From positions 14,651,501-14,715,500 of the forward strand of contig NC_083701.1 of NCBI RefSeq assembly GCF_033118175.1: 64,000 bases of DNA, written 5' to 3'. Positions 45,336-58,079 of the stretch are shown in pieces (position 1 is the stretch's first letter; each line of letters opens with the position of its first letter). Origin of the DNA: Dama dama. Its lineage: Eukaryota; Chordata; Mammalia; Artiodactyla; Cervidae. The notes under the pieces are model-generated. The model was not told the origin of the DNA. It saw only the letters and a list, made by a program, of their open reading frames with translations, and ran no database searches. A program made the position numbers and the translations under genes.

Positions 45336-46369
45336 TGTGTAAGTCTTGGGTCAATTCCTCCCAGTAGTATATTAAGTTCTCAGGAAGATGAATGACCCTA
45401 CCCATGCCTCTGTGGGGTACTTCAGTGCTTGGCAACAATAATACATTTTTCTGATAACCTGATAGTGTTAGTATTGCTTCCTGCAACACTACTCAGAAAT
45501 GACTTGATCCCTGGAGAGAATCTGCCTCTTTGAGTTGCAATCACCTTTTTGTTTCCTTCAATGAAATCACTGTACCATACTTTCTGATTGAAACTAATCA
45601 TCCTTGTGAAAATTACATGGCTTAAGGATTTCCCCTTAAGAGAATTAAATTTTTCAGGCAGTGACACTGCCATTGCTGTTACAGAATTTAGCAAACACTA
45701 TTTTCAGTTCTTTTGACATTCTAAGTGTGCAAGATCAGCAGTAACTTTCTTTGATGAAAATCCTACACCCTCATTGACCATCTATAGGTCACTAACTTTT
45801 GAATGATGAAATGAAATATATATATGATCTGATTGAGTCATGATGGTTACTCTCTGGGAGATATTCATAAATTAAACCATACTGACACACCAGGGAACCT
45901 GTAATATAATACTTTCTCTCAGGGGAAAAGAGATTGAGAATGATTCTTTCCTTATTTCTCTTTACAAAGTATATCTTCTTGATAACACAGAGGCTGACAG
46001 CATTTGATGATGGAAAAGTTATAGTCATGCGTTTAATTTTTAAATAAGAGAAGATTATATTGAAAATCATAAAATGATAACAATATCTTGAAGTGTTATG
46101 GTATATTTTCTCATTGGAATTCAGGAGTTTTCACATAAATTCTTCTCTTTAGCACTTTTGTCCATTTTGAAGCTTTGTTGGTATAAAATGCAAACAAAAA
46201 TTTTTAAGTATTTTATGAGGATTTTGTTGTCATATTTATGACTTCTGAGCTTCTAATATCTTTTCCAAGTTCAACTTAGTACAATTTTAGAAATATATTC
46301 TAAAAGATTATTTGGATAAATAACTATCTGGCCCACTTTCTTTCTTAGCTTTATTGATAGAGTATTACT
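45336..46369. other. No recognised feature
   Basis: About 1 kb without recognised repeats; antisense frames of 90-92 codons have no domains. Confidence 0.35.
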
Positions 46370-46535
46370 TACATGCTTATACACTTTAGTATTTGCAAAG
46401 AACTTTTACAACTGTAGTTTCTTATTTGATCATTAGAGTCAGGGCATATATTTTCTAAGTATTACAGATGAGAATTTGGAACACAATGTAATTCAATGAT
46501 AACAAGTCATCTGATTCCTAAATCCTAAGATTTTA
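46370..46535 (-). mobile_element. MIR SINE remnant
   Basis: attacagatgagaatttgga with agtcatctgattcctaaat matches the antisense MIR core at low identity. Confidence 0.5.
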
Positions 46536-46573
46536 ATAAATCGTATGCTCCCATTTGCAAACGGTAATACCAA

Positions 46574-46645
46574 GAACAGGGAAGCCTGGCATGCTGCAGT
46601 CCACGGTGTCCCTAAGACTCAGATACAATGGAGCAACTGAAAAAC
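46574..46645 (+). mobile_element. BovB/Bov-tA tail-only insertion (72 bp)
   Basis: acagggaagcctggcatgct ... gagcaactgaaaaac. Perfect 9-bp TSD, aataccaag, at 46565-46573 and 46646-46654. Confidence 0.92.
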
Positions 46646-46789
46646 AATACCAAGGCACTGAAAGTTAAATGCTCAAGATCACAGAACATGTCTGTTATGG
46701 AAAATCTGTTAGGTTTTGATAAGTATAAATCACTGCTCAAAATAAAAATCTACTGAGAATTATCAGTGTTGGTTATTTGATGGAGCAAG

Positions 46790-47320
46790 TGTGTATATCA
46801 CTCTCTTATTCCTAGTGGCTTCTGATGACAATTAGAATGAAATCTCAACTCTGTACATAACCTACCAAGCCCTGCCACATCTGGCCCCTGCCTATTTTCC
46901 ATCTCATATGTGACTCTTCTTACCATTCTATAGCCACACTGGTCTTCTTTCTGTTCCCCAAAACTCCTAATTCATTCATACTACAATTTTGCAGTTGCCA
47001 CCCCCTCTTTGAGACATCTTGTCCCCACTTTTTCTCACAGTTTGCCCCTTCTCCCTTTCCCTTGTCAGCTTAAATGCAGCCTCTTCAGAGAAGCTATCTT
47101 GAGCAGTGTTGCTAAAGCAGTTTCTCTTCTCTCACTGTGGTCCTTCTCTCCATCATATCACTCTGTTTCTTGTTCAGGTCACATTTTTGTTTGATTTTGC
47201 CTGTCTCCCAATCCATAATTTTGAAGGATATTATTCATCCTATGTCCTGCTGAATGCCCACACTTAGAACACTGCTTAGCCCATAATAAGCATTTTATAA
47301 ATATGTGTTGAATGGGTGGA
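46790..47320 (+). mobile_element. L2 LINE 3' remnant
   Basis: One of the better L2 copies here: gaatgaaatctcaactctgt, accaagccctgccacatctg, ttcagagaagctatcttg, agaacactgcttagccc and taaatatgtgttgaatg near the end. Confidence 0.8.
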
Positions 47321-47725
47321 CGCTCTCCCGCAGGAAACTGGAGTAGGGTTTGGAGGAAGAAGATGGATTAGAGAACGGTCTCTTGTTTAGCTTTCACTTG
47401 AAAGGGATTGAATGAATAAAAGTTAGATTTCAAGGAACAGAGCACAGACCAATACTAGGGAATTCAAGAGCAATAAGAAACATACCTATTAATATATTTT
47501 GGAAAATAATTTATTTATTTTAATTGGAAGCTAATTACAGTATTGTAGTGGTTTTTGCCATACATTGACATGTGAGTCATGGGTATACATGTATTCCCCA
47601 TCCTGAACCCCCCTCCCACCTCCCTCCCCATCCCATCCCTCAGGTTGTCCCAGTACACCAGCTCCGAGCACCCTGTCGCATGCATTGAATCTAAACTGGC
47701 AGTCTATTTCATATATGGTAACATC

Positions 47726-50390
47726 TAAGGACAAGAATCCCTTAGAAGAAATGGAGTAGCCATCATACTCAAACAAAGAGTCTGAAATGCAGTATGTGAA
47801 GAATGCAATCTTAAAAATGACAGAATGATCTCTTTTGTTTCCAAGGCAAACCATTCAATATCACAGTAATCCAAGTCTATGCCCCTACCAGTAATGCTGA
47901 AGAAGCTGAAGTTGAATGGTTCTATGAAGACCTACAAGACCGTCCAGAACTAACACCCAAAAAAGATGTACTTTTCATTATAGGAGACTGAAATGCAAAA
48001 GTAGGCAGTCAAGAAACACCTGAAGTAACAGACAAATTTGGCCTTGGAGTACAGAGTGAAGCAAGGTAAAGGCTAATAGAGTTTTGCCAAAAGAACGCAC
48101 TGGTCATAATAAACACACTCTTCGAACAACACAAGAAAAGACTCTACACATGGACATCACCAGATGGTCAATAATGAAATCAGATTAATTATATTCTTTG
48201 CAGCCAAAAGATGGAGAAGCTCTACAGAGTCACCAAAAACAAGACCAGGAGCTAACTGTTGCTCAGATCATGAATTCCTTATTGCCAAATTCAGACTTAA
48301 ATTGAAGAAAATAGGGAAAACCACTAAGCCATTCAGGTATGACCTAAATCAAGTCCCTTACAATAATACAGGGGAAGTGAGAAATAGATTCAAGGGATTA
48401 GATCTGATAGACAGAGTGCCTGAAGAACTATGGGTGGAGGTTCATGATTGTACAGGAGACAGGGATCAAGACCATCTCCCAAAAAAAGAAAGGCAAAAAA
48501 GCAAAATGGCTGTCTGAGGAGGTATTACTAATGGCTGTGAAAAGAAAAGAAGCAAAAAGCAAAGGAGAAAAAGAAAGATATATCCATTTGAATGCTGAAT
48601 TTCAAAGAATAGCAAGGAGAAATAAGAAAGTCTTCCTCAGTGATCAGTGCAAAGAAATAGAGGAAAACAATAGAATGGGAAAGACTAAAAATCTCTTCAA
48701 GAAAATTAGAGATACCAAGGGAACATTTCATGCAAAGATGGGCTCAACGAAGGACAGAAATGGTATGGACCTAACAGAAGCAGAAGGTATTAAGAAGAGG
48801 TGGCAAGAATACACAGAAGAACAATACAAAAAACATCTTCACGACCCAGATAATCACAATAGTATGATCACTCACCTAGAGCCAGACATCCTGGAATGTG
48901 AAGTCAAGTGGGCCTTAGGAAGCATCACTACAAACAAAGCTAGTGGAGGTGATGGAATTCCAGTTGAGCTTTTCAAATCCTAAAAGATGATGCTGTGAAA
49001 ACACTGCACTCAATATGCCAGCAAATTTGGAAAACTCAGCAGTGGCCACAGGACTGGAAAAGGTCAGTTTTCATTCCAATCCCAAAGAAAGGCAATGCCA
49101 AAGAATACTCAAACTACTGGACAATTTCACTCATCTTACATGCTAATAGAGTAATGTTCAAAGTTCTCCAAGCCAGGCTTCAACCATGAACTTCCAGATG
49201 CTCAAGTTGGTTTTAGAAAAGGCAGAGGAACCAGAGATCAAATTGCCAACATCTACTGGATCGTTGACAAAGCAAGAGAATTCCAGAAAACATCTACTTC
49301 TGCTTTATTGACCATGCCAAAGCGTTTGACTGTGTGGATCACAATAAACTGTGGAAAATTCTGAAAGAGATGGGAATACTAGACCACCTGACCTGCCTCT
49401 TGAGAAACCTATATGCAGGTCAGGAACCACAGTTAGAACTGGACATGGAGCAAAAGACTGGTTCCAAATCGGGAAAGGAGTACATCAAGGCTGTATATTG
49501 TCACCCTGCTTATTTAACTTATATGCAGAGTACATCATGAGAAATGCAGGGCTGGATGAAGCACAAGCTGGAATCACGATTGCTGGGAGAAATATCAATA
49601 ACCTCAGATATGCAGATTACACCACCCTTATGGCAGAAAGCAAAGAGGAACTAAAGAGCCTCTTGATGAAAGTGAAAGAGGAGAGTGGAAAAGTTGCCTA
49701 AAACTCAACATTCAGAAAACTAAGATCATGGCATCTGGTCCCATCACTTCATGGCAAATAGATGGGGAAACAGTGGAAACAGTGTCAGACTTTATTTTCT
49801 TGGTCTTCAAAATCACTGCAGATGGTGATTGCAGCCATGAAATTAAAAGACACTTACTCTTTGGAAGAAAAGTTATGACCAACCTAGATAACACATTAAA
49901 AAGCAGAGACATTATTTTGCCAACAAAGGTCTGTCTAGTCAAGGCTATGGTTTTTCCAGTAGTCATGTATGGATGTGACAGTTGGACTGTAAAGAAAGCT
50001 GAGTGCCAAAGAATTGATGCTTTTGAACTGTGGTGTTGGAGAAGATTCTTCAGAGTCCCTTGGACAGCAAGGAGATGCAACCAGTCCATCCTAAAGGAAA
50101 TCAGTCCTAAATATTCATTGGAAGGACTGATGTTGAAGCTAAAATTCCAATACTTTGGCCACCTGATGTGAAGAGTTGACTCATTTGAAAAGACCCTGAT
50201 GCTGGGAAAGATTGAAGGCAGGAGAAGAAGGGGACAACAGAGAATGAGATGGTTGGATGGCATCACTGACTCAATGGACATGGATTTGAGTAAGCTCTGG
50301 GGGTTGGTGATGGACAGGGAGGCCTGATGTGCTGTAGTCCATGGGACCACAAAGAGTTGGACATGACTGAGCAACTGAACTGGACTGACT
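47726..50390 (+). mobile_element. BovB LINE, longest copy in window
   Basis: A sense BovB that begins inside the endonuclease domain (GQESLRRNGVAII-like codons without YYS context), then linker, RT and C-terminus with the ctgaactggactgactgaa tail. It is dead: the endonuclease GDWN motif has Trp changed to a stop (TGA at 47989-47991), another stop follows at aggtaaagg near 48065, the RT is shifted near 48981, and its catalytic motif reads YADY (TAC at 49618-49620). Open pieces: 48444-48983 (linker and RT start), 49351-49701 and 49728-50171. It interrupts an L1_BT 3' UTR, so it inserted after that L1. Confidence 0.94.
48444..50171 (+). pseudogene. BovB reverse-transcriptase pseudogene
   Basis: The RT coding part of the BovB above, in at least three frames. 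Recognisable in order: linker (KAKWLSEEVL), ITHLEPDILECEVKWAL, NKASGGDGIPVELF (fingers), FIPIPKKGNAKEYSNY, then after a short deletion near 49185 RDQIAN, FDCVDHNKLW, QGCILSPCLFNLYAEY, YADY in place of YADD at 49609-49620, MASGPITSWQIDGETVE and the Zn-less C-terminal DAFELWCWRRFFRVPW. In RTE elements this protein copies element RNA at a nicked target. Here the lost Asp alone would stop catalysis. Confidence 0.88.
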
Positions 50391-52901
50391 GAATATACAT
50401 GTTTCAATGCTATTCTCTCAAATCATCCCATCCTTGCCTTCTCCCACAGAGTCCAAAATCTGTTCTTTACATCTGTGTCTCTTTTGCTGTCTCAAATTAG
50501 GGTCATCATTACCATCTTTCTAAATTCCATAATATGTGTTAATATACTGTATTGGTGGTTTTTGTTCTGTCTTACTCCACTTTGTATAATAGGCTCCAGT
50601 TTCATCCACCTCATTAGAACTGATTCAAATGCATTCTTTTCAGTAGCTGAGTAATAGTCCATTGTGTATGCACCACAGCTTTCTTATCCATTCGTTTGCT
50701 GACGGACATCTAGGTTGCTTCCATGTTCTGGCTATTGTAAACAGTTCTGCGATGAACATTGAGGTACACGTGTCTCTTTCATTTCTGGTTTCCTCAGTGT
50801 GTATGCCCAGCAGTGAGATTGCTGGGTCGTATCGCAGTTCTATTTCCAATTTTTTTTTAAGGAATCTCCACACTGTTCTCCATAGTGGCTGTGCTAGTTT
50901 GCATTCCCACCAAAAGTGTAAGAGGGTTCTATTTTCTCCACACCCTCTCCAGCATTTATTGTTTGTAGATTTTTTGATAGCAGACCTTCTGGCCAGAGTG
51001 AGATGGTACCTCATTGTGGTTTTGAATTGCATTTCTCTGATAATGAGTGCTGTTGAGCATCCTTTCATGAGTTTGTTATCCATCTGTATGTCTTCTTTTG
51101 AGAAATGTCTATTTAGTTCTTTGGCCCATTTTTTGATTGGGTCATTTATTTTTCTGGAATTGAGCTGCATGAGTTGCTTGTATATTTTTGAGATTAATTC
51201 TTTGTCAGTTGCTTCATTTGCTATTATTTTCTGCAATTCTTAAGGCTGTCTTTTCACCTTGATTATAGTTTCTTTCGTTGTGCAAAAGCTTTTAAGTTTA
51301 ATTAGATCCCATTTGTTTATTTTTGCTTTTATTTCCATTACTCTGGGAGATGGGTCATAGAGGATCCTGCTGTGATTTATGTCAGAGAGTGTTTTGCTTA
51401 TGTTTTCCTCCACGAGTTTTATAGTTTCTGGTCTTACATTTATATCTTGAATCCATTTTGATTTTATTTTTGTGTATGGTGTTAGAAAGTCCATAAAATT
51501 GCCAAGGAAGGTAAACTGCCAAACTCATTCTATGAGGCCACCATCACCCTAATACCAAAACCAGACACCACAAAAAAGGAAAACTACAGGCCAATATCAC
51601 TGATGAACATTGATGAAAAAATCCTCAATAAAATTCTAGCAAACAGAATCCAACAACATATTAAAAAGATCATACATCATAACCAAGTGGACTTTATCCC
51701 AGGGATGCAAGGATTCTTCAATATTCAGAAATCAATCAATGTGATACACCACAATAACAAATTAAAAGATAAAAACCACATAATTATCTCAATAGATTCA
51801 GAGAAAGCTTTTTACAAAATTCAATGTCCATTTATGATAAAAAAAAAAAAAAACCCTCCAGAAAGCAGGAATAGAGGGAACATACCTCAACATAATAAAA
51901 CCCATCCATGATAAACCCACAGTAAACATTATCCTCAATGGTGAAAAATTGAAAGCATTTCCCCTAAAGTCAGGAACAAGGCAAGGGTGCCCACTCTCAT
52001 GACTGCTCTTCAACATAGTTTTGGAAGTTTTAGCCACAGCAATCAGAGAAGAAAAAGGAATAAAAGGAATCCAGATTGGAAAAGAAGAAGTAAAACTCTC
52101 ACTGTTTGCAGATGACATGATCCTTTGCATAGAAAACCCTAAAGACACCACCAGAAAATTACTAGAGCTAATCAATGAACACAGTAAAGTTGCAGGATAT
52201 AAAATTCACACACAGAAATCCCTTGCATTCCTATACACTAACAATGAGAAAACAGAAAGAGAAATTAAAGAAACAATTCCATTCACCATTGCAATGAAAA
52301 GAATAAAATACTTCGGAATAAATCTACCTAAAGAAACAAAAAACCTATATATAGAAAACTATAAAACACTAATGATAGAAATCAAGATGACACAAATAGA
52401 TGGAGAAATATACTATGTTCATGTATGGGAAGAATCAATATAGTGAAAACGACTATACTGCCCCAAACAATCTATAGATTCAATGCAATCCTTATTAAGC
52501 TACCAACAGTATTTTTCAGAGGAGTAGAACAATAATTTCACAAGTTGTATGGAAATACAAAAAACCTAGAATAGCCAAAGCAATCTTGAGAAAGAAGAAT
52601 GGAACTGGAGGAATCAACCTGCCTGACTTCAGGCTCTACTACAAAGCAAAGACAGTATGGTACTGGCACAGGGACACAAATATAGATCAATGGAACAAAA
52701 TAGAAAGCCCAGAGATAAACCCACGCACCTATCGACACCTTATCTTTGACAAAGGAGGCAATAATATACAGTGGAGAGAAGACAATCTCTTTAACAAGTG
52801 GTGCTGGGAAACTGATCAACCACTTGTAAAAGAATGAAACAAACACTTTCTAACACCATACAGAAAAATAAATTCAAAATAGATTAAAGGCCTATTAATA
52901 T

Positions 52902-53025
52902 CTTTGGGGCAGTAAAATATAATAATCGTAAAGGTGATATAAAGTCTATATTTAGAGGACTTGATTACATTTATGATCATTATAATTGATTTACATTTAT
53001 TTTTATGCTTTTCCTAGTATTTGGT
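52902..53025. other. Short flank, nothing recognised
   Basis: Unique flank between the L1 target duplication and a Bov-tA. Confidence 0.4.
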
Positions 53026-53026
53026 A

Positions 53027-53249
53027 GGGCTTCCCAGGTGGCTCAGTGGTAAACAATTCACCTGCCAATGCAGGAGACACAGGAGACATGTGATTGATCC
53101 CTGGGTTGGGAAGATCCCCTGGAGAAGGAAATGGCAACCCACTGTAGTATTCTTGCCTGAAAAAGTCCATGGACAGAGGAACCTAACAGGCTATAGTTGA
53201 TGTGGTTGCAGAGAGTTTGAGGGGACTAAGCATAGCACAGTACAGCACT
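53027..53249 (+). mobile_element. Bov-tA SINE
   Basis: gggcttcccaggtggctcag, gattgatccctgggttggga, gaaggaaatggcaacccact and a decayed tail. No secure TSD. Confidence 0.93.
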
Positions 53250-55882
53250 ATTTAATAGCATTATTTTGATTACATAATACTGGATACTAGTTTAAAGCAA
53301 AATCAAAGAAGGGTTATGCAGCTCCCCTAATTAGGCCAAAACATTAAAAATAAATTAACCCTAGAACCAACAAGATAGTAAAATAATCAGATAATAATAA
53401 AAACAAAGAAAATATAAAAGTTGGGAGGAAAAATGTTAGGATTGCTGCTTTAACGATTCACCTTCTGTTTGAAATTGTGTATGTTCTGATTTGTTTATGG
53501 CAGTAATTCCATAGCACTGAATAAACAAACTCTGAATTATGCTTCTATTTCTTTTTTTCTTTTCCCCTAACCAACTTGCTTACATGACCAAAGATACTAC
53601 CTGGTGTAAAGTCATAAATATAGTTAATCCTTTATTGTTTAAAGTTATATTTGGCATTAATTTTTTTTATTATATAGTAGATTAAGTTTCACGGACAGTA
53701 GGTAAGTTCTTTTGTGAATTAAAATAAAAAGCTTTATTTAAACCAATATATTGCCTTGAAAATGGAAATCTTAAGTAGAAGCACACCTAATATACTCCAT
53801 TTTCCTCCTTCTAAGGGATATGAGACATCAGATAATATTTATATAAGCACATAGATGATAAATGTGAATGAGCACTTTTAATGATTAATTGATCCTAGGA
53901 AATAGGTAAGAATGAAGTATTGCATGGTTTGTTTATTTATTTTGCAGAAAATTAGGATAGTGGGGAAAAAAAATTTTTTTTAAACCAAATATAAATCCTA
54001 AGAAACAACATTTACCTCCTCAGTTTTAATAAGTTTGTTTTAGTATCTCTATTTCCCCCAAAGACAATCTTTTTTTCAATTCTATAAGCAGTATTACTCC
54101 AGTGTTTTAGTACATAAGAAAAAATTCCCTAGTTTAAAAGAAAAGTGGCAAAAGACTCAAAGCAATGCTTCTCAAAGCTCTCCAAACAATGGAACAGACA
54201 CTGTGGGGTTTGGCTTCTCTCTCTTTACCCCCACCTCTATTCACAAACTTGCTTTATGTGATGAGAAACAAAAGGATATTATTCTGGCTTTGCATTTTTG
54301 GCCAAGTCCTAACAAGTTGGTGCTTTGGTGTTTAATTCAGTCACCAAGGAGTGTTCTCAGAAGATACCCAATGGGCAGATAAAAAGACCAAGAAATATTT
54401 CACTGAAAGCCAGATCTTTTGATAATATTTGTTCAGTTATGTTTTTAAAGTCAATGGAATCACTTTCAGAAACTCTCTATACAGCAAGTCTCCACAGTCC
54501 TAAGGCCCATAGCCTGGAAACTTCCTTTGAATACTAAATAATTATTAGAATATCTTCTTTAAAGTGATACTAAAAACTTCTGATATGACGTCCCTGGAGA
54601 GAGTACTATTGAAAGAGAGATATTTTATATTTTCACAGAGAATGTACTCATCATTAGTCATACAAAAGAGAGTTTGGGGCAAGGGCTTGATTTTATCTTT
54701 TAATTGTAGGTGATGGAAGAATTTAAAAGCTTTAGCTATCTAATTAATTCCATCAGCATTCTATAATGTTGGCCTGAAAGAAAACATAGATTTTTTAGTA
54801 TGGGAAGGCAAATGGGATAGGAGTAAGGATGCTGAGCAGATGACCCTGATCTTGCCCCACTTGCACAGTAATTTACAGCACTCTAAGTCAGGAGGGCAGC
54901 GGATGCAATTCCAAAGGAGTTGCTCCTTGAGGCTGCCCATGTTTCTTCTTTTGCTTTCCATGAATACCTCTTCCTGGGCCTTGCACATGGGCCACTGTAT
55001 CTCCAACCCAGCGACCGTGTTTCCAGTTCCTTTCACACAAAACATCTGATTTCTCCTTTAGTCCCAACAGTGTATAGACCTTAAAAGTGGCCACCCTAAG
55101 AAGGTCATGGTTTCTGGGAGAGGTAGAGCCTCTTATTCTTTGATTTTTACCACAGTTTAGCAAGAACTGAAATTATTAGACCTCAATTTATATTTTATTA
55201 ACCAAACAGATGAAGCTGCAAAATCAGAGTCTATTTGTATAACCAGTTGCGAGCATATTTTTCTGTTTGGCTGAGCTCTGCAAACACTTCCTCCCCACCC
55301 CCTTAACAATATTACCTCATTTTTTTTTCCCCTTCACATTTGCAGGGCCATTCATCCTATCACTTCTTTTCTCATAGGAATAGAAATTACCTGAGCTGAT
55401 AAGTACAGTTGTAAGCAGGAAAGTAAGGAATGAATTAAAAATCTCTGGCATGGCTACCATATGATCAACTAGTTGTGGGACAGAAATTACACCTCTTATT
55501 CTGACTGCCTTTTACCAATACATGTAATAACTCACTTTGAGAACAAGCCAGAGTATACGTCTCCCTTAACCTATGTTCCAATTTGAATATCCAGGAAAAT
55601 AGAATGTAATAGCCCATGCCCTATTACTGGTCAGAAGCCCCTCTGGTCATAAAATTCTTAGTCATGTTTCTCTGTGCTTCTTTTATTCTCAATTTCCTAG
55701 TTTTATTATCCTTCAAACTTTTCTTCTGCACCTACTTAAATTGCTATCCCATTGTGAGTCGTCAAACATCCATTTGATATACCCTATAGTTCCTGTCCTT
55801 AACTGAAACCTGGCTGAATTCTGAGGATGCTCATCCCAGCCATATTTTCAAGGAAAGGCTTCTCATTTTCTAACATACTATG
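53250..55882. other. Repeat-poor interval
   Basis: 2.6 kb, AT-rich at first, in which I recognise no interspersed repeat and no credible coding frame. It is the longest such stretch in the right half of the window. Confidence 0.4.
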
Positions 55883-56420
55883 TGGCAGGTAGCCTCTAAA
55901 ATGTTCCTTGATGAACTCTGTCTCCTGGAAATCACACTCTGTATGATACCCTCCTATAGAGCATGAACTGGTCTAGTAACTTGCTTCAAACTAATGGAAT
56001 ATGGTGAAAGTAATGAAATGTCATTTTCATGACTAGGTTACAGGTTTGTCAGTTTCAGCTTGCTAGTTGATCCTCCCTTGTGGGCTTTGATAAAGCAAAT
56101 ACCATGTTGGAGGGACCCTCATGGCAAGAAACTTAGGGCATCCTCCAGCCTACGGGCAGCTAGGAACTGAGGCTCTCAATCTCACAGACACTGAGAGATT
56201 AAAATTCTGTCTACAAACACATGATCTATGAAGCAGGTCTTTCCCCAAATGAGCCTTCAGATGAGAACTCAGCCCTGGCTGATGATTGCAGCCTTGTAAG
56301 AGACCCTAAAGCAAAAGTTCCAGGTAACTATTCCCCAGATTCCTAACCCACAAAAACTCTGTGATAAGAAATGTATGTTGTTTTAATTGATAAGTGTGAG
56401 GAAATCTGTTGCTATTGCAC
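55883..56420 (+). mobile_element. ERVL-MaLR LTR (MLT1-like)
   Basis: tagcctctaaaatgttcctt, agtaacttgcttcaaactaa, ccctcatggcaagaaactta, tgagccttcagatgagaact, cagccctggctgatg and attgataagtgtgagg follow the MLT1 LTR order at low identity. No proviral genes. Confidence 0.65.
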
Positions 56421-56531
56421 ACATACCACCTCACAAACTCAAGTCATAAGACAGAACTGACATCTTTCTTGTTCAATCATAAGACTTCTAGACAGTCACT
56501 CTTCAAGTTTTATGAGAAATTCCCTAATTAT

Positions 56532-56581
56532 TTTCCTGTTGTCCCATGTGGTGTTGCAAAGAGTCAGACACAACTGAGTGA
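56532..56581 (+). mobile_element. BovB/Bov-tA tail scrap (50 bp)
   Basis: tgttgcaaagagtcagacac with aactgagtga, flanked by ctaattat at 56524-56531 and 56582-56589. The first 20 bp are less like BovB. Short, but the TSD supports a separate insertion. Confidence 0.7.
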
Positions 56582-56649
56582 CTAATTATACATGCATGCA
56601 TTCAGCTCTATATGTCCTATCCCTTCTCTTTACTGTCATCTATCCTGAC

Positions 56650-56726
56650 AGGGAGGCCTGGCGTGCTACAGACCATGGGGTCGTAAAGAGTTGGATATGA
56701 CTGAGCAACTGAACTGAACTGAATGA
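56650..56726 (+). mobile_element. BovB tail-only insertion (77 bp)
   Basis: agggaggcctggcgtgctac ... gagcaactgaactgaactga. Flanked by atcctgac at 56642-56649 and 56727-56734. Confidence 0.9.
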
Positions 56727-56734
56727 ATCCTGAC

Positions 56735-57139
56735 TTTTCCTTTACTAAAGACTAGAAATTGACAAGTATAACCTCTCCAGATTAATGGACATTATTATCC
56801 CTGTAACTTGAATCTCAAAATGGGTTACATAGCCAATACTTAAGAAAAAAGAACTTTCCATTTCTTTTGTCTCCTCTGCAAAATTTTCATTATTTGATTC
56901 ACTTTAACCAAGGACAACTGGTTTCTGTTCTTCTTTTTAAAATGGGAGCACTTCTGAAATTCTAACTTCTTAATCTCTGTTCAGAGCATCCTGTTCCTCT
57001 ACTGTGTGTGTGTTGTGGCTTTCTTTCTTTTGTTTATTTTTTTATTTTTTTACTAACCTACACATTTTAATCTTATTGTTCAATCTCACTAAGATCTCTT
57101 CTCCAGACTCCACTTTACCTGATCCTTCCTGTCTTCTTA
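56735..57139. other. No recognised feature
   Basis: Mixed DNA with a T-rich patch near 57015-57055; nothing recognised. Confidence 0.35.
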
Positions 57140-57310
57140 CAGTGTAGTAGTCAATGTGTGCAGTTACTATCAGACAGATCTGAGCTAGAATATCGGTCAT
57201 TACTTGCTACTGTGAGATAAGCCAATTACTTAAGTTTGGTTTAATTTCCTTATCTGTAAAATAAGGATATGCCTGGCACATTGTAGGTATCTAATGAATA
57301 TTTTCAATTA
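57140..57310 (+). mobile_element. MIR SINE remnant
   Basis: aatttccttatctgtaaaat followed by aaggatatgcctggcacatt and taggtatctaatgaat is the MIR core to 3' end. Confidence 0.75.
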
Positions 57311-57777
57311 ATATGTATTTTATAAAGCACAGGCTTGGTTTAATGGACCATTCAAAAAATAAACCAGCCAATATTTGAGAATCACTTGCCCTATTTTTGT
57401 TCTGTCATTCCTGCTTTACAGAGCTTCAAGCCTAAAGCAATTCAACTTACTACATTTTCTATATATAGACTTAAGTTTCACAGAAGCATTGGGAGAAAAA
57501 AATCACATGACCTTGATAACTAGTATCCCAATAAATGTTCTGTCCCCAGGTTTCAGTTGTACCATAAGAGATGCCTCAAAATGCTTCTGTCTTTCCCTCA
57601 TAGATCTTGCTCTCATTTATAATACTGACAATTTAAAATTGTAATGGCAAGAAAAATCTTTTAGAATACTGAGGGTTTTTGTTTTTGTTTTTTAGTTTCA
57701 TTTTTTTTCTATACATTTCTATATAAATGTAAATATGTTATGTGATTATCATGGAAATCTCTAGACTTTCCATTACT
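57311..57777. other. No recognised feature
   Basis: An 89-codon frame at 57375-57644 lacks any recognisable domain; no repeats named. Confidence 0.35.
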
Positions 57778-57791
57778 TTCTTAGTATTTTG

Positions 57792-58000
57792 AGACTTCCC
57801 TGGTGGCTCAGACGGTAAAGCAGTAAAGCCTACAATGTGGGAGACCTGGGTTCAATCCCTGGATTGGGAAGATCTTCCAGAGCTGGAAATGGCAACCCAC
57901 TCCAGTATTCTTGCCTCAAAAATCCCATGGAAGAAGAGCCTGGTAGGCTACAGTCAACGGGGTCACAAAGAGTCAGACATGACTGAGCGACTTTTCTTTC
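57792..58000 (+). mobile_element. Bov-tA SINE
   Basis: Sense Bov-tA flanked by a perfect 14-bp TSD, ttcttagtattttg (57778-57791 and 58001-58014). Head: acttccctggtggctcagac; tail: gagtcagacatgactgagcg. Confidence 0.96.
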
Positions 58001-58079
58001 TTCTTAGTATTTTGGGGAATGACGATGGAAGTGGAAGCCCATGAGAAGTTAATCTTAAAACAAACAAGTTTAAAATGTT

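Larger units (their letters stand above)
47496..52890 (-). mobile_element. L1_BT with 5' inversion, split by a BovB
   Basis: The TSD cctattaatat lies at 47485-47495 and 52891-52901 (extending to 15 bp with one mismatch). From the left: antisense 3' UTR (47496-47719), a BovB insertion (47726-50390), antisense 3' UTR and ORF2 C-terminus (50391 to about 51490), then an inverted, sense-reading ORF2 RT part (about 51491-52890). Both inner and outer ends carry the L1 stretch around the FLTPY coding site, giving some 45 bp present twice. The RT part shows FADD at 52105-52116 but has a stop in the nearby PLS-LLFN segment and a shift at the A-run at 51839. Confidence 0.93.

Noticed and set aside
50662..51243. 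193-codon plus-strand frame
   Set aside because: This is the antisense of the L1_BT ORF2 C-terminus.
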